From the NCBI GenBank assembly GCA_023392645.1, contig JAEVYR010000309.1:1-8908 (forward strand): a DNA stretch of 8,908 nt, in the 5' to 3' direction. Shown here piece by piece: positions 1-6,064 of this stretch; the stretch's first letter is position 1; each line of letters opens with the position of its first letter. The notes beneath the pieces were generated by a model. That model was not told the DNA's origin. It saw only the letters and a list, made by a program, of their open reading frames with translations, and made no database searches. Made by a program: the position numbers and the translations under genes. Source of the DNA: Chloroflexota bacterium. GTDB lineage: Bacteria > Chloroflexota > Chloroflexia > Thermomicrobiales > UBA6265.

Positions 1-534
1 GCCGAATCCCTTGAGGAACACGATACCGAGCATCGAGATGAGCACGAGCGTGACTGCGATCTCATGCCCCTGAAGACTCGAGGTGAGCGGGTTCTCGACG
101 ATGTGCGCGGTCGCGTCGGCGGAGGACAGCGTGATGGTGATCACGAAACCGGTCGCGACGAATCCAATCAGCGCGAGCACGAACAACTTGCCCTGCCACC
201 ATGGCAGCAATCGCTCGAGCATGGAGATCGAACCGTCGCCGTGCGGACTGCGGCTGGCGACGCGCTTGTACATGGGGAGGGCGCCAAAAAGCGTGATAAT
301 CACCAGAATCAGGGTCGCGATCGGCGCCAGCACGCCGGCCGCGATCGCCGCGATGCCGGGCTGATACCCAAGCGTGGAAAAGTAATCGACGCCCGTGAGG
401 CACATCACCTTCCACCACGGGTGCATCTCCTCGCGGTGTCCCTTGTCGTGGACACCCGCGCCGGCCTCGGGATGTCCCCGCAGCAACCACGTCTTGAATC
501 GACCAGCTCGTTCAGCGCCAGTCGAGATTGCCAT
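1..534 (-). CDS. APC-superfamily amino-acid transporter, N-terminal part (runs off window)
   Basis: The first 178 codons of a polytopic membrane transporter are visible, open to the left edge of the window. After a hydrophilic N-terminus of about 38 residues comes HPWWKVMCLTGVDYFSTLGY (residues 38-57), then a hydrophobic segment (about 60-87). A soluble stretch with SPHGDGSISMLERLLPWW (96-113) follows, then membrane segments at about 116-136 and 158-176. The 'TGVDYFSTLGYQPG' entry into the first membrane segment and the 'SPHG-GSI-MLERLLPWW' loop resemble a large APC-type permease family annotated as amino-acid transporter in high-GC bacteria; this is recalled family resemblance, not a search. 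The substrate cannot be told. The ATG start has GAGGGG six bases upstream. It is transcribed divergently from the DUF983 gene. Several overlapping frames in this stretch are open, but only this one gives coherent membrane protein sequence. Confidence 0.8.
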   Translation of the reverse strand, partial: MAISTGAERAGRFKTWLLRGHPEAGAGVHDKGHREEMHPWWKVMCLTGVDYFSTLGYQPGIAAIAAGVLAPIATLILVIITLFGALPMYKRVASRSPHGDGSISMLERLLPWWQGKLFVLALIGFVATGFVITITLSSADATAHIVENPLTSSLQGHEIAVTLVLISMLGIVFLKGFG

Positions 535-540
535 GCTCCG

Positions 541-546
541 CCCCTC
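541..546 (-). promoter_or_regulatory. Ribosome binding site of the transporter gene
   Basis: On the minus strand GAGGGG lies six bases before the ATG at 534. It supports that start and therefore the frame chosen for the partial transporter. Confidence 0.55.
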
Positions 547-598
547 ACAATCCGCCGGCGTGGTGCGCCCAAAACCGAGCGCGTCCGGCCGGCGGCCA

Positions 599-630
599 AT
601 AATACATCCCGCGCGCCTTTCACTGCACAA
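599..630 (-). promoter_or_regulatory. Possible promoter for the transporter gene
   Basis: On the minus strand TATTAT (604 to 599) differs from the -10 consensus at one position and sits in the only AT-rich patch of this intergenic region. A poor -35 candidate, TTGTGC (630 to 625), lies 20 bases upstream, which is longer than ideal. Transcription from here would give a leader of roughly 55-60 bases before the ATG at 534. This is a consensus match only, in a genome whose sigma factors are unknown. Confidence 0.25.
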
Positions 631-692
631 CCGCTGCCACCGGCGCGCGTGCCATTCTGCTCTCGGACACAGCCCTGAATCTCCCGGACGAC

Positions 693-698
693 TACAAT
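693..698 (+). promoter_or_regulatory. Possible -10 element before the DUF983 gene
   Basis: TACAAT matches the -10 consensus at five of six positions, but I see no convincing -35 at 16-18 bases upstream. If it were the real -10, transcription would begin near 705, inside the AAGGAG that precedes the GTG at 710. That would favour the internal ATG at 761 as the true start of the gene. The site is therefore relevant to the start choice as well as to expression. Confidence 0.2.
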
Positions 699-700
699 GA

Positions 701-706
701 AAGGAG
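701..706 (+). promoter_or_regulatory. Shine-Dalgarno AAGGAG before GTG start of DUF983 gene
   Basis: AAGGAG is a strong ribosome-binding sequence, but it ends only three bases before the GTG at 710, which is tight. The alternative ATG at 761 has GGAG at 745-748 with a 12-base spacer, which is long. Neither start is ideal. Confidence 0.45.
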
Positions 707-709
707 TCT

Positions 710-1186
710 GTGGCGGTACACCGCATCCCGCCTGATCACTCCCCGGAGCTTCCCGAGCGCATGAGTACCGTTCTGCTACGTCCCGAATTGATCGATCTTC
801 CCGACACCGCCGGCAAGCGATTCCTCGTCGCCGCCGGCCGCGGATTGCTGCGCCATTGTCCCTACTGTGGCCACGGCGACATCTTCCGCGGCTGGTTCAC
901 GCTAAAGGAGCAGTGTCCTACCTGCGGCGTGACCTTCGCCTATGAGGACGGCTATTTTCTCGGCGCCTATCCCGTGAATCTCGTCGCCACCGCGATCATC
1001 GCCACGGCGACAGTGATCGGCCTGATCGTCCGGTCGAGCTTGTCGGTCCTGGAGATGCAGGTCATCGGCGTCACCCTCGCCGTCGGCTTGCCACTGCTCG
1101 GGTATCCATTCTCGCTGCTGATCTGGGCCGCGATCGACATCGCCTTCCACCCACCCGATCGCCAAACTGGCCGCCGGCACATCTGA
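710..1186 (+). CDS. DUF983 family membrane protein with zinc-ribbon-like cysteines
   Basis: This 158-residue protein has two CxxC pairs, Cys50/Cys53 in HCPYCGHG and Cys69/Cys72 in QCPTCG, separated by 15 residues, an arrangement that could bind zinc. They are followed by YEDGYFLGAYPVN (78-90) and two hydrophobic segments at about 88-108 and 116-145. This order of CPxCG, CxxC and two membrane helices is that of the DUF983 family, whose biochemical function is not established. The gene precedes the his operon in the same direction, but the 162-base gap and candidate regulatory sites make co-transcription uncertain. The start is ambiguous: the GTG used here has AAGGAG close upstream, while an in-frame ATG at 761 (residue 18) would still keep every recognisable motif. 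The 17 extra residues are low in complexity and proline-rich, so the shorter 141-residue form is quite possible. Confidence 0.85.
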   Translation: MAVHRIPPDHSPELPERMSTVLLRPELIDLPDTAGKRFLVAAGRGLLRHCPYCGHGDIFRGWFTLKEQCPTCGVTFAYEDGYFLGAYPVNLVATAIIATATVIGLIVRSSLSVLEMQVIGVTLAVGLPLLGYPFSLLIWAAIDIAFHPPDRQTGRRHI

Positions 1187-1242
1187 TCGCGCCCGTCCCA
1201 CGTCTGTCCAACCACGCTCCGACCAGCACGCGTCCGTGAGGG

Positions 1243-1260
1243 TTGTGCAGGGGTTCACAA
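1243..1260 (+). promoter_or_regulatory. CRP/FNR-like inverted repeat upstream of hisG
   Basis: TTGTGCAGGGGTTCACAA is an inverted repeat with TTGTG and CACAA arms separated by eight bases. Its core, TGTGC-N6-TCACA, matches the CRP-type operator TGTGA-N6-TCACA at nine of ten positions. It lies about 90 bases before the hisG start and just before a weak -10 candidate at 1267. Whether this organism has a CRP-family regulator using this site is unknown; the match may be chance. Confidence 0.3.
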
Positions 1261-1272
1261 GCGTGGTACAAG
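1243..1272 (+). promoter_or_regulatory. Weak candidate promoter for the his operon
   Basis: TTGTGC (1243-1248) and TACAAG (1267-1272) are separated by 18 bases and match the -35 and -10 consensus at three and four of six positions. The pair overlaps the inverted repeat listed separately, so a protein bound there would interfere with polymerase. Transcription would begin near 1279. I see no better sigma-70-like pair in the 162 bases before hisG, but this one is weak. Confidence 0.2.
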
Positions 1273-1289
1273 ACCAGCGGAAGCCCGTC

Positions 1290-1352
1290 ATGCCGCGGCA
1301 TCCCGCCTCCCCTGGCGCCGCTCCTCGTCTGGAAAGCCCGACTGACCGATGA
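1290..1352 (+). other. Possible 20-codon leader ORF overlapping the hisG start
   Basis: An ATG at 1290, preceded by GGAA with a spacer of seven bases, opens a 20-codon frame (MPRHPASPGAAPRLESPTDR) ending in a TGA at 1350-1352. That stop overlaps the hisG ATG (1349-1351) as ATGA, the same arrangement as other junctions in this operon. It could couple ribosomes to hisG, whose own Shine-Dalgarno is weak. It contains a single histidine codon, so it is not a classical histidine attenuator peptide. Short frames like this arise often by chance. Confidence 0.2.
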
Positions 1353-2242
1353 CCTCCGCCCGCTCGCTCTTCAATGACGGCACGATGCTCAAGCTCGCCC
1401 TGCAGCGCAAGGGCCGCCTCACCGAGCATTCGATGTCCCTGCTGCACCAGATCGGGCTGAGCTTCGAAAGCTACGGGCAGCGGCTCTTCTCGCCGGTTCG
1501 CAACTTCCCGCTCTCGCTCCTCTTCGCTCGTGACGATGACATACCGGGCTACGTGGCCCGCAACACGGTCGATCTCGGCATCGTCGGTCACAACCTGGTG
1601 CACGAGTACGAAGCCGACGTCGACATCGTCCGGCCACTCGGTTTTGGCTACTGCGAACTCGTCATTGCCGTCCCGAACGATTCGGGCGTATCCGATCCGG
1701 CCGAGCTCAACCACAGCCGCATCGCCACCAGCTACCCAAACTCGACCCGCCGCTTCTTCAATGCGATCGGCGGTGACCCGGAGATCATCCCGGTCAGCGG
1801 CTCGGTGGAGATCACCCCGGCGCTCCAGATCGCGGACGCGATTGTTGACCTCTCGGCGACCGGCTCATCGCTGCAGCTCAACGACCTCCGGCCGATCCAG
1901 TCCATTCTCGAATCCGAGGCCGTTCTCATCGCCAATCGCGACGCACTGGCCGACCCCATCCGCCGGCAGAGCATCGACCGGCTCATCCTTCGCATCAACG
2001 CGGTCGAGTCAGCCCAGCAGTACAAGTACGTGATGATGAATGCGCACGAAACCTCGCTGCCGGCGATTCGCAAGGTCATCCCGGGGCTGAAGGCGCCGAC
2101 CATCGTGCCGCTGGCCGACGAGGGCTGGTACGCCGTCCACACCGCCATTCGTGAAGAGGATTTCTGGGACAAGATCGAGGAGCTCCGCGCCGCTGGTGCC
2201 AGCGAGATTCTCGTCAGCTCCCTCGACAAGCTGCTGCTCTGA
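1349..2242 (+). CDS. hisG: ATP phosphoribosyltransferase, long form
   Basis: This is the first step of histidine synthesis: ATP and PRPP condense to PR-ATP. The 297 residues match the long, self-sufficient HisG class (E. coli HisG is 299), so no HisZ partner is needed. Visible motifs are LALQRKGRL (16-24), ARDDDIPGYV (60-69), VDLGIVG (74-80), RIATSYPN (124-131) and the PRPP-binding region SGSVEITPALQIADAIVDLS (150-169) followed by ATGSSL. From about 215 to the end lies the ACT-like C-terminal regulatory domain, with KYVMMNA, PTIVPLA and FWDKIEELRAAGASEIL, which in this class binds histidine for feedback inhibition. The ATG at 1349 has GGAAAG 12 bases upstream and overlaps a short upstream frame. 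An ATG at 1385 (residue 13) also gives a plausible N-terminus but has no ribosome site. The stop is 11 bases before hisC. Confidence 0.97.
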   Translation: MTSARSLFNDGTMLKLALQRKGRLTEHSMSLLHQIGLSFESYGQRLFSPVRNFPLSLLFARDDDIPGYVARNTVDLGIVGHNLVHEYEADVDIVRPLGFGYCELVIAVPNDSGVSDPAELNHSRIATSYPNSTRRFFNAIGGDPEIIPVSGSVEITPALQIADAIVDLSATGSSLQLNDLRPIQSILESEAVLIANRDALADPIRRQSIDRLILRINAVESAQQYKYVMMNAHETSLPAIRKVIPGLKAPTIVPLADEGWYAVHTAIREEDFWDKIEELRAAGASEILVSSLDKLLL

Positions 2243-2246
2243 GGAG
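2241..2246 (+). promoter_or_regulatory. Ribosome binding site of hisC
   Basis: GAGGAG overlaps the last bases of the hisG stop codon and sits seven bases before the hisC ATG. The spacing fixes the hisC start and implies that ribosomes ending hisG can re-initiate at hisC. Confidence 0.75.
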
Positions 2247-2253
2247 ATCCGCC

Positions 2254-3360
2254 ATGTCGTTCTCACCGTCGCGCGTCATCCGAGGCCACATCGAGCCGGA
2301 GGGGGCTTACCATCGCGACGAGCCAGAAACCGGCGGGCGGGAGCCGGTGCGTCTCAACTGGAACGAATCGCCCTACGGACTGTCTCCGAAGGCGCAGGCC
2401 GCGTTCGATCACTTCCGGACCGGCAACACCTACCCGGACATCGACCAGGTCCCCTTGCGCGCCGCGATCGGCCGCTATCTCGGAGTCGACGCCGAGCGCA
2501 TCATCGTCGGCGCGGGCCTCGATGACGTGATCAACACCCTCGCCATGACGATCGCCGAACCGGAAACCGAGGTGATCATCTGCGAGCCGACCTTCGGCGT
2601 CTACCGCGATCTCTTCGAGCTCCACGGCGCCACCGTGACCGACATCCCGCTCGGTCCGGCCCCGGACTTCACCTTTCCCGTCGACGGGATCATCGATGCT
2701 GTCAGCGACAAGACCCGGCTGGTGCTGATCTGCAACCCGAACAACCCCACGGGAACGCTCTTCTCGCGGGACGACATCGTGCAGGTGATCGAATCGGTCG
2801 ACTGCCTCGTCGCGATCGACGAGGCGTACGCGGAGTTCGCCGGGGTCGATCACACCGATCTCGCGCTGGCATACGACAATGTCATCACGCTGCGCACGAT
2901 GAGCAAATTCGCCGGTCTCGCCGGGTTCCGCGTTGGGTACGGCGTCTTCCCGGCAGCATTGATGCCGTGGTTCCACCGTGCCGCGCCGGCCTTCTTCAAC
3001 GTGTCCGCGCCGGCGGCGGCCGTGGCGATCGCGTCGCTGGACGATCTCGACCATCTCCGCGCGAACGCCGCTCGCATCGTGGCCGAGCGGGACCGGCTCG
3101 GGACGGCACTTGACACGCTGCCCGGCGTGCACGTGTATCCATCAGCGACCAACTTCGTGCTGGTCGCGCTGCCGATCGACGATGCCCGCCCGGTGGTCGA
3201 GGCGCTCGCCCACGAGGGCCTGCTCGTCCGTGGATACGGCGAAGGCGAGCTGCGCCGCTGCATTCGCATCTCGATCGGGCTGCCCGAGCATCACGACCGC
3301 CTGATCGCCATCGTCCAGCGGGAGCTCGCCCGCACCAGCGAAGGAGTGGTGACCGCGTGA
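2254..3360 (+). CDS. hisC: Histidinol-phosphate aminotransferase
   Basis: This PLP enzyme transfers the amino group of glutamate to imidazole-acetol phosphate, giving histidinol phosphate. The 368 residues fit the class I/II aminotransferase fold of HisC. Visible are LNWNESPYG (34-42) near the N-terminus, NPNNPTGT (161-168), DEAYAEF (189-195), and TMSKFAGLAGFRVGYG (215-230), in which Lys218 should form the Schiff base with PLP. Arg338 in IRISIG is placed like the C-terminal substrate-carboxylate or phosphate-binding arginine of the family. HisC paralogues can act on aromatic or other amino acids, but its position between hisG and hisB makes the histidine role secure. Its stop overlaps the hisB start by four bases (GTGA). 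Confidence 0.97.
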   Translation: MSFSPSRVIRGHIEPEGAYHRDEPETGGREPVRLNWNESPYGLSPKAQAAFDHFRTGNTYPDIDQVPLRAAIGRYLGVDAERIIVGAGLDDVINTLAMTIAEPETEVIICEPTFGVYRDLFELHGATVTDIPLGPAPDFTFPVDGIIDAVSDKTRLVLICNPNNPTGTLFSRDDIVQVIESVDCLVAIDEAYAEFAGVDHTDLALAYDNVITLRTMSKFAGLAGFRVGYGVFPAALMPWFHRAAPAFFNVSAPAAAVAIASLDDLDHLRANAARIVAERDRLGTALDTLPGVHVYPSATNFVLVALPIDDARPVVEALAHEGLLVRGYGEGELRRCIRISIGLPEHHDRLIAIVQRELARTSEGVVTA

Positions 3361-3950
3361 CCGACCGCACGGGCTCGGTGAGCCGCAAGACCAATGAAAC
3401 CGACATCACCGTCCTGCTCGACCTCGACGGCTCACGCGACATCAGTGCCGCCACCGGTGTGCCGTTCCTCGATCACATGCTGCACGCGCTCGCGCGCCAC
3501 GGGCGCTTCGGCCTGACCGTCGACGCGTCCGGCGATGTCGAGATCGACCCGCACCACACCGTCGAAGACGCCGGGATCGCCATCGGCCAGGCGCTGAAGC
3601 AGGCGCTCGGTGACCGCACCGGCATCGACCGCTATGGCTTCGCGTATGCGCCGCTCGACGAGGCGCTGGCCCGAGTCGTGATCGACTGCTCGGGCCGACC
3701 GTTCCTCGAGTACCATGCCGTGTTTCCGGAAGCGGTGATCGGGCGCGACTTCGCCGCCAGCCTCGTCGAGGAGTTTTGGCGGGCGCTCGCCGTCAACGCC
3801 GGCCTCACCGTGCATATCGACCTGCTGCGCGCCCGCAACAGCCATCACGCCGCCGAGGCGATCTTCAAGGCCGGGGCGGTCGCGCTCCGCGCCGCCATCC
3901 GGCGCACCGGCGACGCCAGCGTGCCCTCCACAAAGGGTGTGCTGGCATGA
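3357..3950 (+). CDS. hisB: Imidazoleglycerol-phosphate dehydratase
   Basis: This enzyme dehydrates IGP to imidazole-acetol phosphate using manganese. The 197 residues match the monofunctional enzyme; the N-terminal histidinol-phosphatase domain found in the bifunctional E. coli HisB is absent. The duplicated metal-binding pattern is intact: FLDHMLHALARHG (37-49), DPHHTVED (64-71), DEALAR (101-106) and NSHHAAEAIFK (161-171), supplying the histidines and glutamates of the two-metal site. The GTG start overlaps the hisC stop as GTGA and has AAGGAG (3341-3346) ten bases upstream, inside the end of hisC. The stop overlaps the hisH ATG. The C-terminal TGDASVPSTKG is typical of the family. Confidence 0.97.
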   Translation: MTDRTGSVSRKTNETDITVLLDLDGSRDISAATGVPFLDHMLHALARHGRFGLTVDASGDVEIDPHHTVEDAGIAIGQALKQALGDRTGIDRYGFAYAPLDEALARVVIDCSGRPFLEYHAVFPEAVIGRDFAASLVEEFWRALAVNAGLTVHIDLLRARNSHHAAEAIFKAGAVALRAAIRRTGDASVPSTKGVLA

Positions 3951-4558
3951 TCGCGATCGTCGACTATGGCGCCGGAAACCTTCGCTCGATCCAGCGTGCG
4001 CTGGGGCACCTCAGCGCGGAATCCTTCATTACCGGCGAACCGGACCGCATCGCGAGCGCCGATGCGATTGTGTTCCCAGGCGTCGGGAACGCTCGCGCCG
4101 CGATGGAGCAGATTCGCGGGGCCGGCATCGCCGCGGCGATCACCGGGGCGGTCGAGCGCGGCACACCCCTGCTCGGCATCTGTCTCGGCATGCAGTTGCT
4201 CTTCGGCGATCAGGAAGAGGGCCCGACCACCGGTCTTGGGTTGCTCGCTGGCGATTGCATCCGGCTGCCGGCCGGCCGCAAGGTCCCGCACATGGGCTGG
4301 AACACCGTGCATTTCACCGAATATGGCCCCTTCGCCGGCCAGCCCGACGCCGAGGTGTATTTCGTTCACTCGTACATGGTCCGGCCCGACGATCCGGCCG
4401 ATATCGCCGCGACGACCGACTACGGTGTGACCTTTCCCAGCGTGGTCGCCCACGAAACGATCTGGGGCACGCAGTTCCACCCCGAAAAGAGTGGCGACGT
4501 TGGGATTGCCCTGCTTGATCGCTGGCTGGCACTCGTCCGGGAGATTGCTCAGCCATGA
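3947..4558 (+). CDS. hisH: Imidazole glycerol phosphate synthase, glutaminase subunit
   Basis: This is the glutamine amidotransferase subunit that releases ammonia from glutamine and passes it to HisF. The 203 residues show a class I (triad) amidotransferase: DYGAGNLRS (6-14), FPGVGNAR (43-50), the nucleophile Cys79 in GICLGMQLLF, and the His178/Glu180 pair in QFHPEKS. PHMGWN (114-119) and YFVHSY (138-143) are HisH signatures. The same frame is open from 3776, inside hisB, but the translation before 3947 is arginine-rich nonsense. The ATG at 3947 overlaps the hisB stop as ATGA, has AAAGGG upstream, and gives the standard MIAIVDYGAGN terminus. The stop overlaps the hisA start. The partner gene hisF lies two genes downstream. 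Confidence 0.97.
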   Translation: MIAIVDYGAGNLRSIQRALGHLSAESFITGEPDRIASADAIVFPGVGNARAAMEQIRGAGIAAAITGAVERGTPLLGICLGMQLLFGDQEEGPTTGLGLLAGDCIRLPAGRKVPHMGWNTVHFTEYGPFAGQPDAEVYFVHSYMVRPDDPADIAATTDYGVTFPSVVAHETIWGTQFHPEKSGDVGIALLDRWLALVREIAQP

Positions 4559-5274
4559 TCCTCTACCCCGCAATCGACATCCGCGGCGGCAAGGCGGTCC
4601 GCCTCGTCGAAGGCGACTTCGACCGAGAGACAGCCTTCGATGCCGATCCCGTCGACGCCGCCCGGCGCTGGGAAGACGCCGGTGCCGAGTGGATCCACAT
4701 CGTGGATCTCGACGGCGCCCGCTCCGGCACCGGCGCGAACCGCGGCGCGATCACCCGCATTCGCGAGGCCGTGTCCTGTCGCATCCAGCTCGGCGGCGGC
4801 ATCCGCTCGCTCGAAACGATCGATGACCTGCTCGATAGCGGCATCGATCGGGTCATCCTCGGCTCGATCGCCGTGACGGATCCGCGCGTGGTGGTCGACG
4901 CTGTCGCCCGTAACGGCGACCGCATCGCGGTCGGCCTGGACGCCCGCGACGGCAAGCTCGCCACCTCGGGCTGGGAAACGCAAACCGACGCCGATGCGTT
5001 CGAGACCGCCGCACAGATGGGCGAGACGGGCGTGCGGCACATCATCTTCACCGATATCCGCCGCGACGGCACCCTCACCGGCCCCAACGTCGAAGCGCTG
5101 CGCCAGATGGTCGAAGCGACCTCCGCCGAGGTGATCGCCTCCGGAGGCATCGGTTCCGCCAGCGATGTGCTCGGCCTCCGTGACACCGGCGTCAGCGGCG
5201 TCATCATCGGCCGCGCCCTCTACGACGGCCGTGTCGACCTCGCCCAGCTCCTGAAGGAGACTTCGAATGCCTGA
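4555..5274 (+). CDS. hisA: ProFAR isomerase (phosphoribosylformimino-AICAR-phosphate isomerase)
   Basis: This (beta-alpha)8-barrel enzyme performs the Amadori rearrangement of ProFAR to PRFAR, the substrate of HisH-HisF. The 239 residues are full length. Catalytic Asp8 in YPAIDIRGGK and Asp129 in VGLDARDGK are present. The phosphate-binding loops LGGGIRS (79-85), FTDIRRDGT (165-173), ASGGIGS (195-201) and IIGRALY (217-223) are intact. In some actinobacteria a single PriA enzyme also performs the TrpF reaction; sequence inspection alone cannot exclude dual activity, but nothing points to it. The start overlaps the hisH stop by four bases, and the end overlaps hisF by eight. Confidence 0.96.
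   Translation: MILYPAIDIRGGKAVRLVEGDFDRETAFDADPVDAARRWEDAGAEWIHIVDLDGARSGTGANRGAITRIREAVSCRIQLGGGIRSLETIDDLLDSGIDRVILGSIAVTDPRVVVDAVARNGDRIAVGLDARDGKLATSGWETQTDADAFETAAQMGETGVRHIIFTDIRRDGTLTGPNVEALRQMVEATSAEVIASGGIGSASDVLGLRDTGVSGVIIGRALYDGRVDLAQLLKETSNA
5254..5260 (+). promoter_or_regulatory. Ribosome binding site of hisF
   Basis: AAGGAGA lies inside the end of hisA, six bases before the hisF ATG. It is the strongest ribosome site within the overlapping part of the operon and confirms the eight-base overlap as the real start. Confidence 0.75.
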
Positions 5275-6064
5275 CATCGTCACCGCCGGACTCGCCACCC
5301 GCGTCATCCCCTGCCTCGACGTTACCAACGGGCGCGTCGTCAAGGGCGTCCAGTTCGTCGATCTTCGCGACGCCGGCGATCCGGTCGAGATGGCCGCCGT
5401 TTACAACCGGGAGGGTGCCGACGAGCTGGTCTTCCTCGACATCACCGCGACCTCCGACAGCCGCGAGACGATGATCGACGTCGTCCGCCGCACCGCCGAC
5501 CAGGTGTTCATCCCGCTCACCGTCGGCGGCGGCATCCGCTCGGTCCAGGACATGCGCAACATCCTCGGCGCCGGAGCCGACAAGGTCTCGATCAACTCCG
5601 CCGCCCTGTCCGACCCCGAGCTGATCACCCGCGGCGCGGAAACGTTCGGCGCCCAGTGCATCGTCGTCGCGATCGACGCACAACACGACCCGGAACGCGA
5701 TCGATGGGAGGTCTATTCGCACGGTGGTCGGACGCCCGTCGGCCGCTCCGTCGTCGACTGGGCCGCCGAGGCGGAGGAACGTGGCGCCGGAGAGATCCTC
5801 CTGACGTCAATGGACCGCGATGGCACCGGCGATGGCTACGACACCACCCTGCTGGAGACCGTCAATGCCGGCATCAATATTCCCCTCATCGCCTCCGGCG
5901 GGGCGGGAAACAGCCAGCACATGGTCGATGCGCTGCAACCGGGCCGGGCCGACGCGGTGCTGGCGGCGACAATCTTCCACTTCGGCCAGTTGCGCATCGC
6001 CGACGTGAAGCGCGACCTGGCGGCGGCCGGCCTCCCGGTTCGCATGGTCGATCCGGATGCCTGA
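5267..6064 (+). CDS. hisF: Imidazole glycerol phosphate synthase, cyclase subunit
   Basis: This barrel subunit uses ammonia from HisH to convert PRFAR to IGP and AICAR; AICAR returns to purine synthesis. The 265 residues are slightly longer than the usual 250-260. Catalytic Asp18 is in RVIPCLDVTNGRVVKG and Asp137 in VVAIDAQ. The family motifs TVGGGIRS (85-92), DKVSINSAA (105-113), TSMDRDGTGDGYD (180-192), IASGGAGN (208-215) and ATIFHFG (234-240) are present. The protein is homologous to HisA but clearly HisF by the TSMDRDGT and IFHFG motifs. The ATG overlaps the hisA stop by eight bases, and the 3' end overlaps hisI by the identical eight bases, ATGCCTGA. Confidence 0.97.
   Translation: MPDIVTAGLATRVIPCLDVTNGRVVKGVQFVDLRDAGDPVEMAAVYNREGADELVFLDITATSDSRETMIDVVRRTADQVFIPLTVGGGIRSVQDMRNILGAGADKVSINSAALSDPELITRGAETFGAQCIVVAIDAQHDPERDRWEVYSHGGRTPVGRSVVDWAAEAEERGAGEILLTSMDRDGTGDGYDTTLLETVNAGINIPLIASGGAGNSQHMVDALQPGRADAVLAATIFHFGQLRIADVKRDLAAAGLPVRMVDPDA

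Noticed and set aside
64..678. Long plus-strand open frame opposite the transporter gene
   Set aside because: It is rich in Arg, Gln, His and Asp with no recognisable domain, and lies over the clear minus-strand membrane protein; it is a shadow of high-GC codon bias and also crosses the intergenic region.
1187..1348. T-box or histidine attenuator before hisG
   Set aside because: No T-box consensus, no run of histidine codons and no terminator-like hairpin with a U-tract were found.
902..1714. 270-codon minus-strand open frame across the DUF983/hisG gap
   Set aside because: It overlaps two genes antisense, spans the intergenic region and its translation resembles no family; it is explained by GC-rich third positions.
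2263..3132. Long minus-strand frame antisense to hisC
   Set aside because: Arg/Asp/Val-rich shadow of a strongly supported gene with no coherent domain. The same applies to the long antisense frames at 3845-4573, 4549-5343 and 5886-6395.
3776..3946. Upstream extension of the hisH frame (57 codons)
   Set aside because: It is Arg-rich out-of-frame hisB sequence; the ATG at 3947 gives the normal HisH N-terminus and an ATGA overlap.
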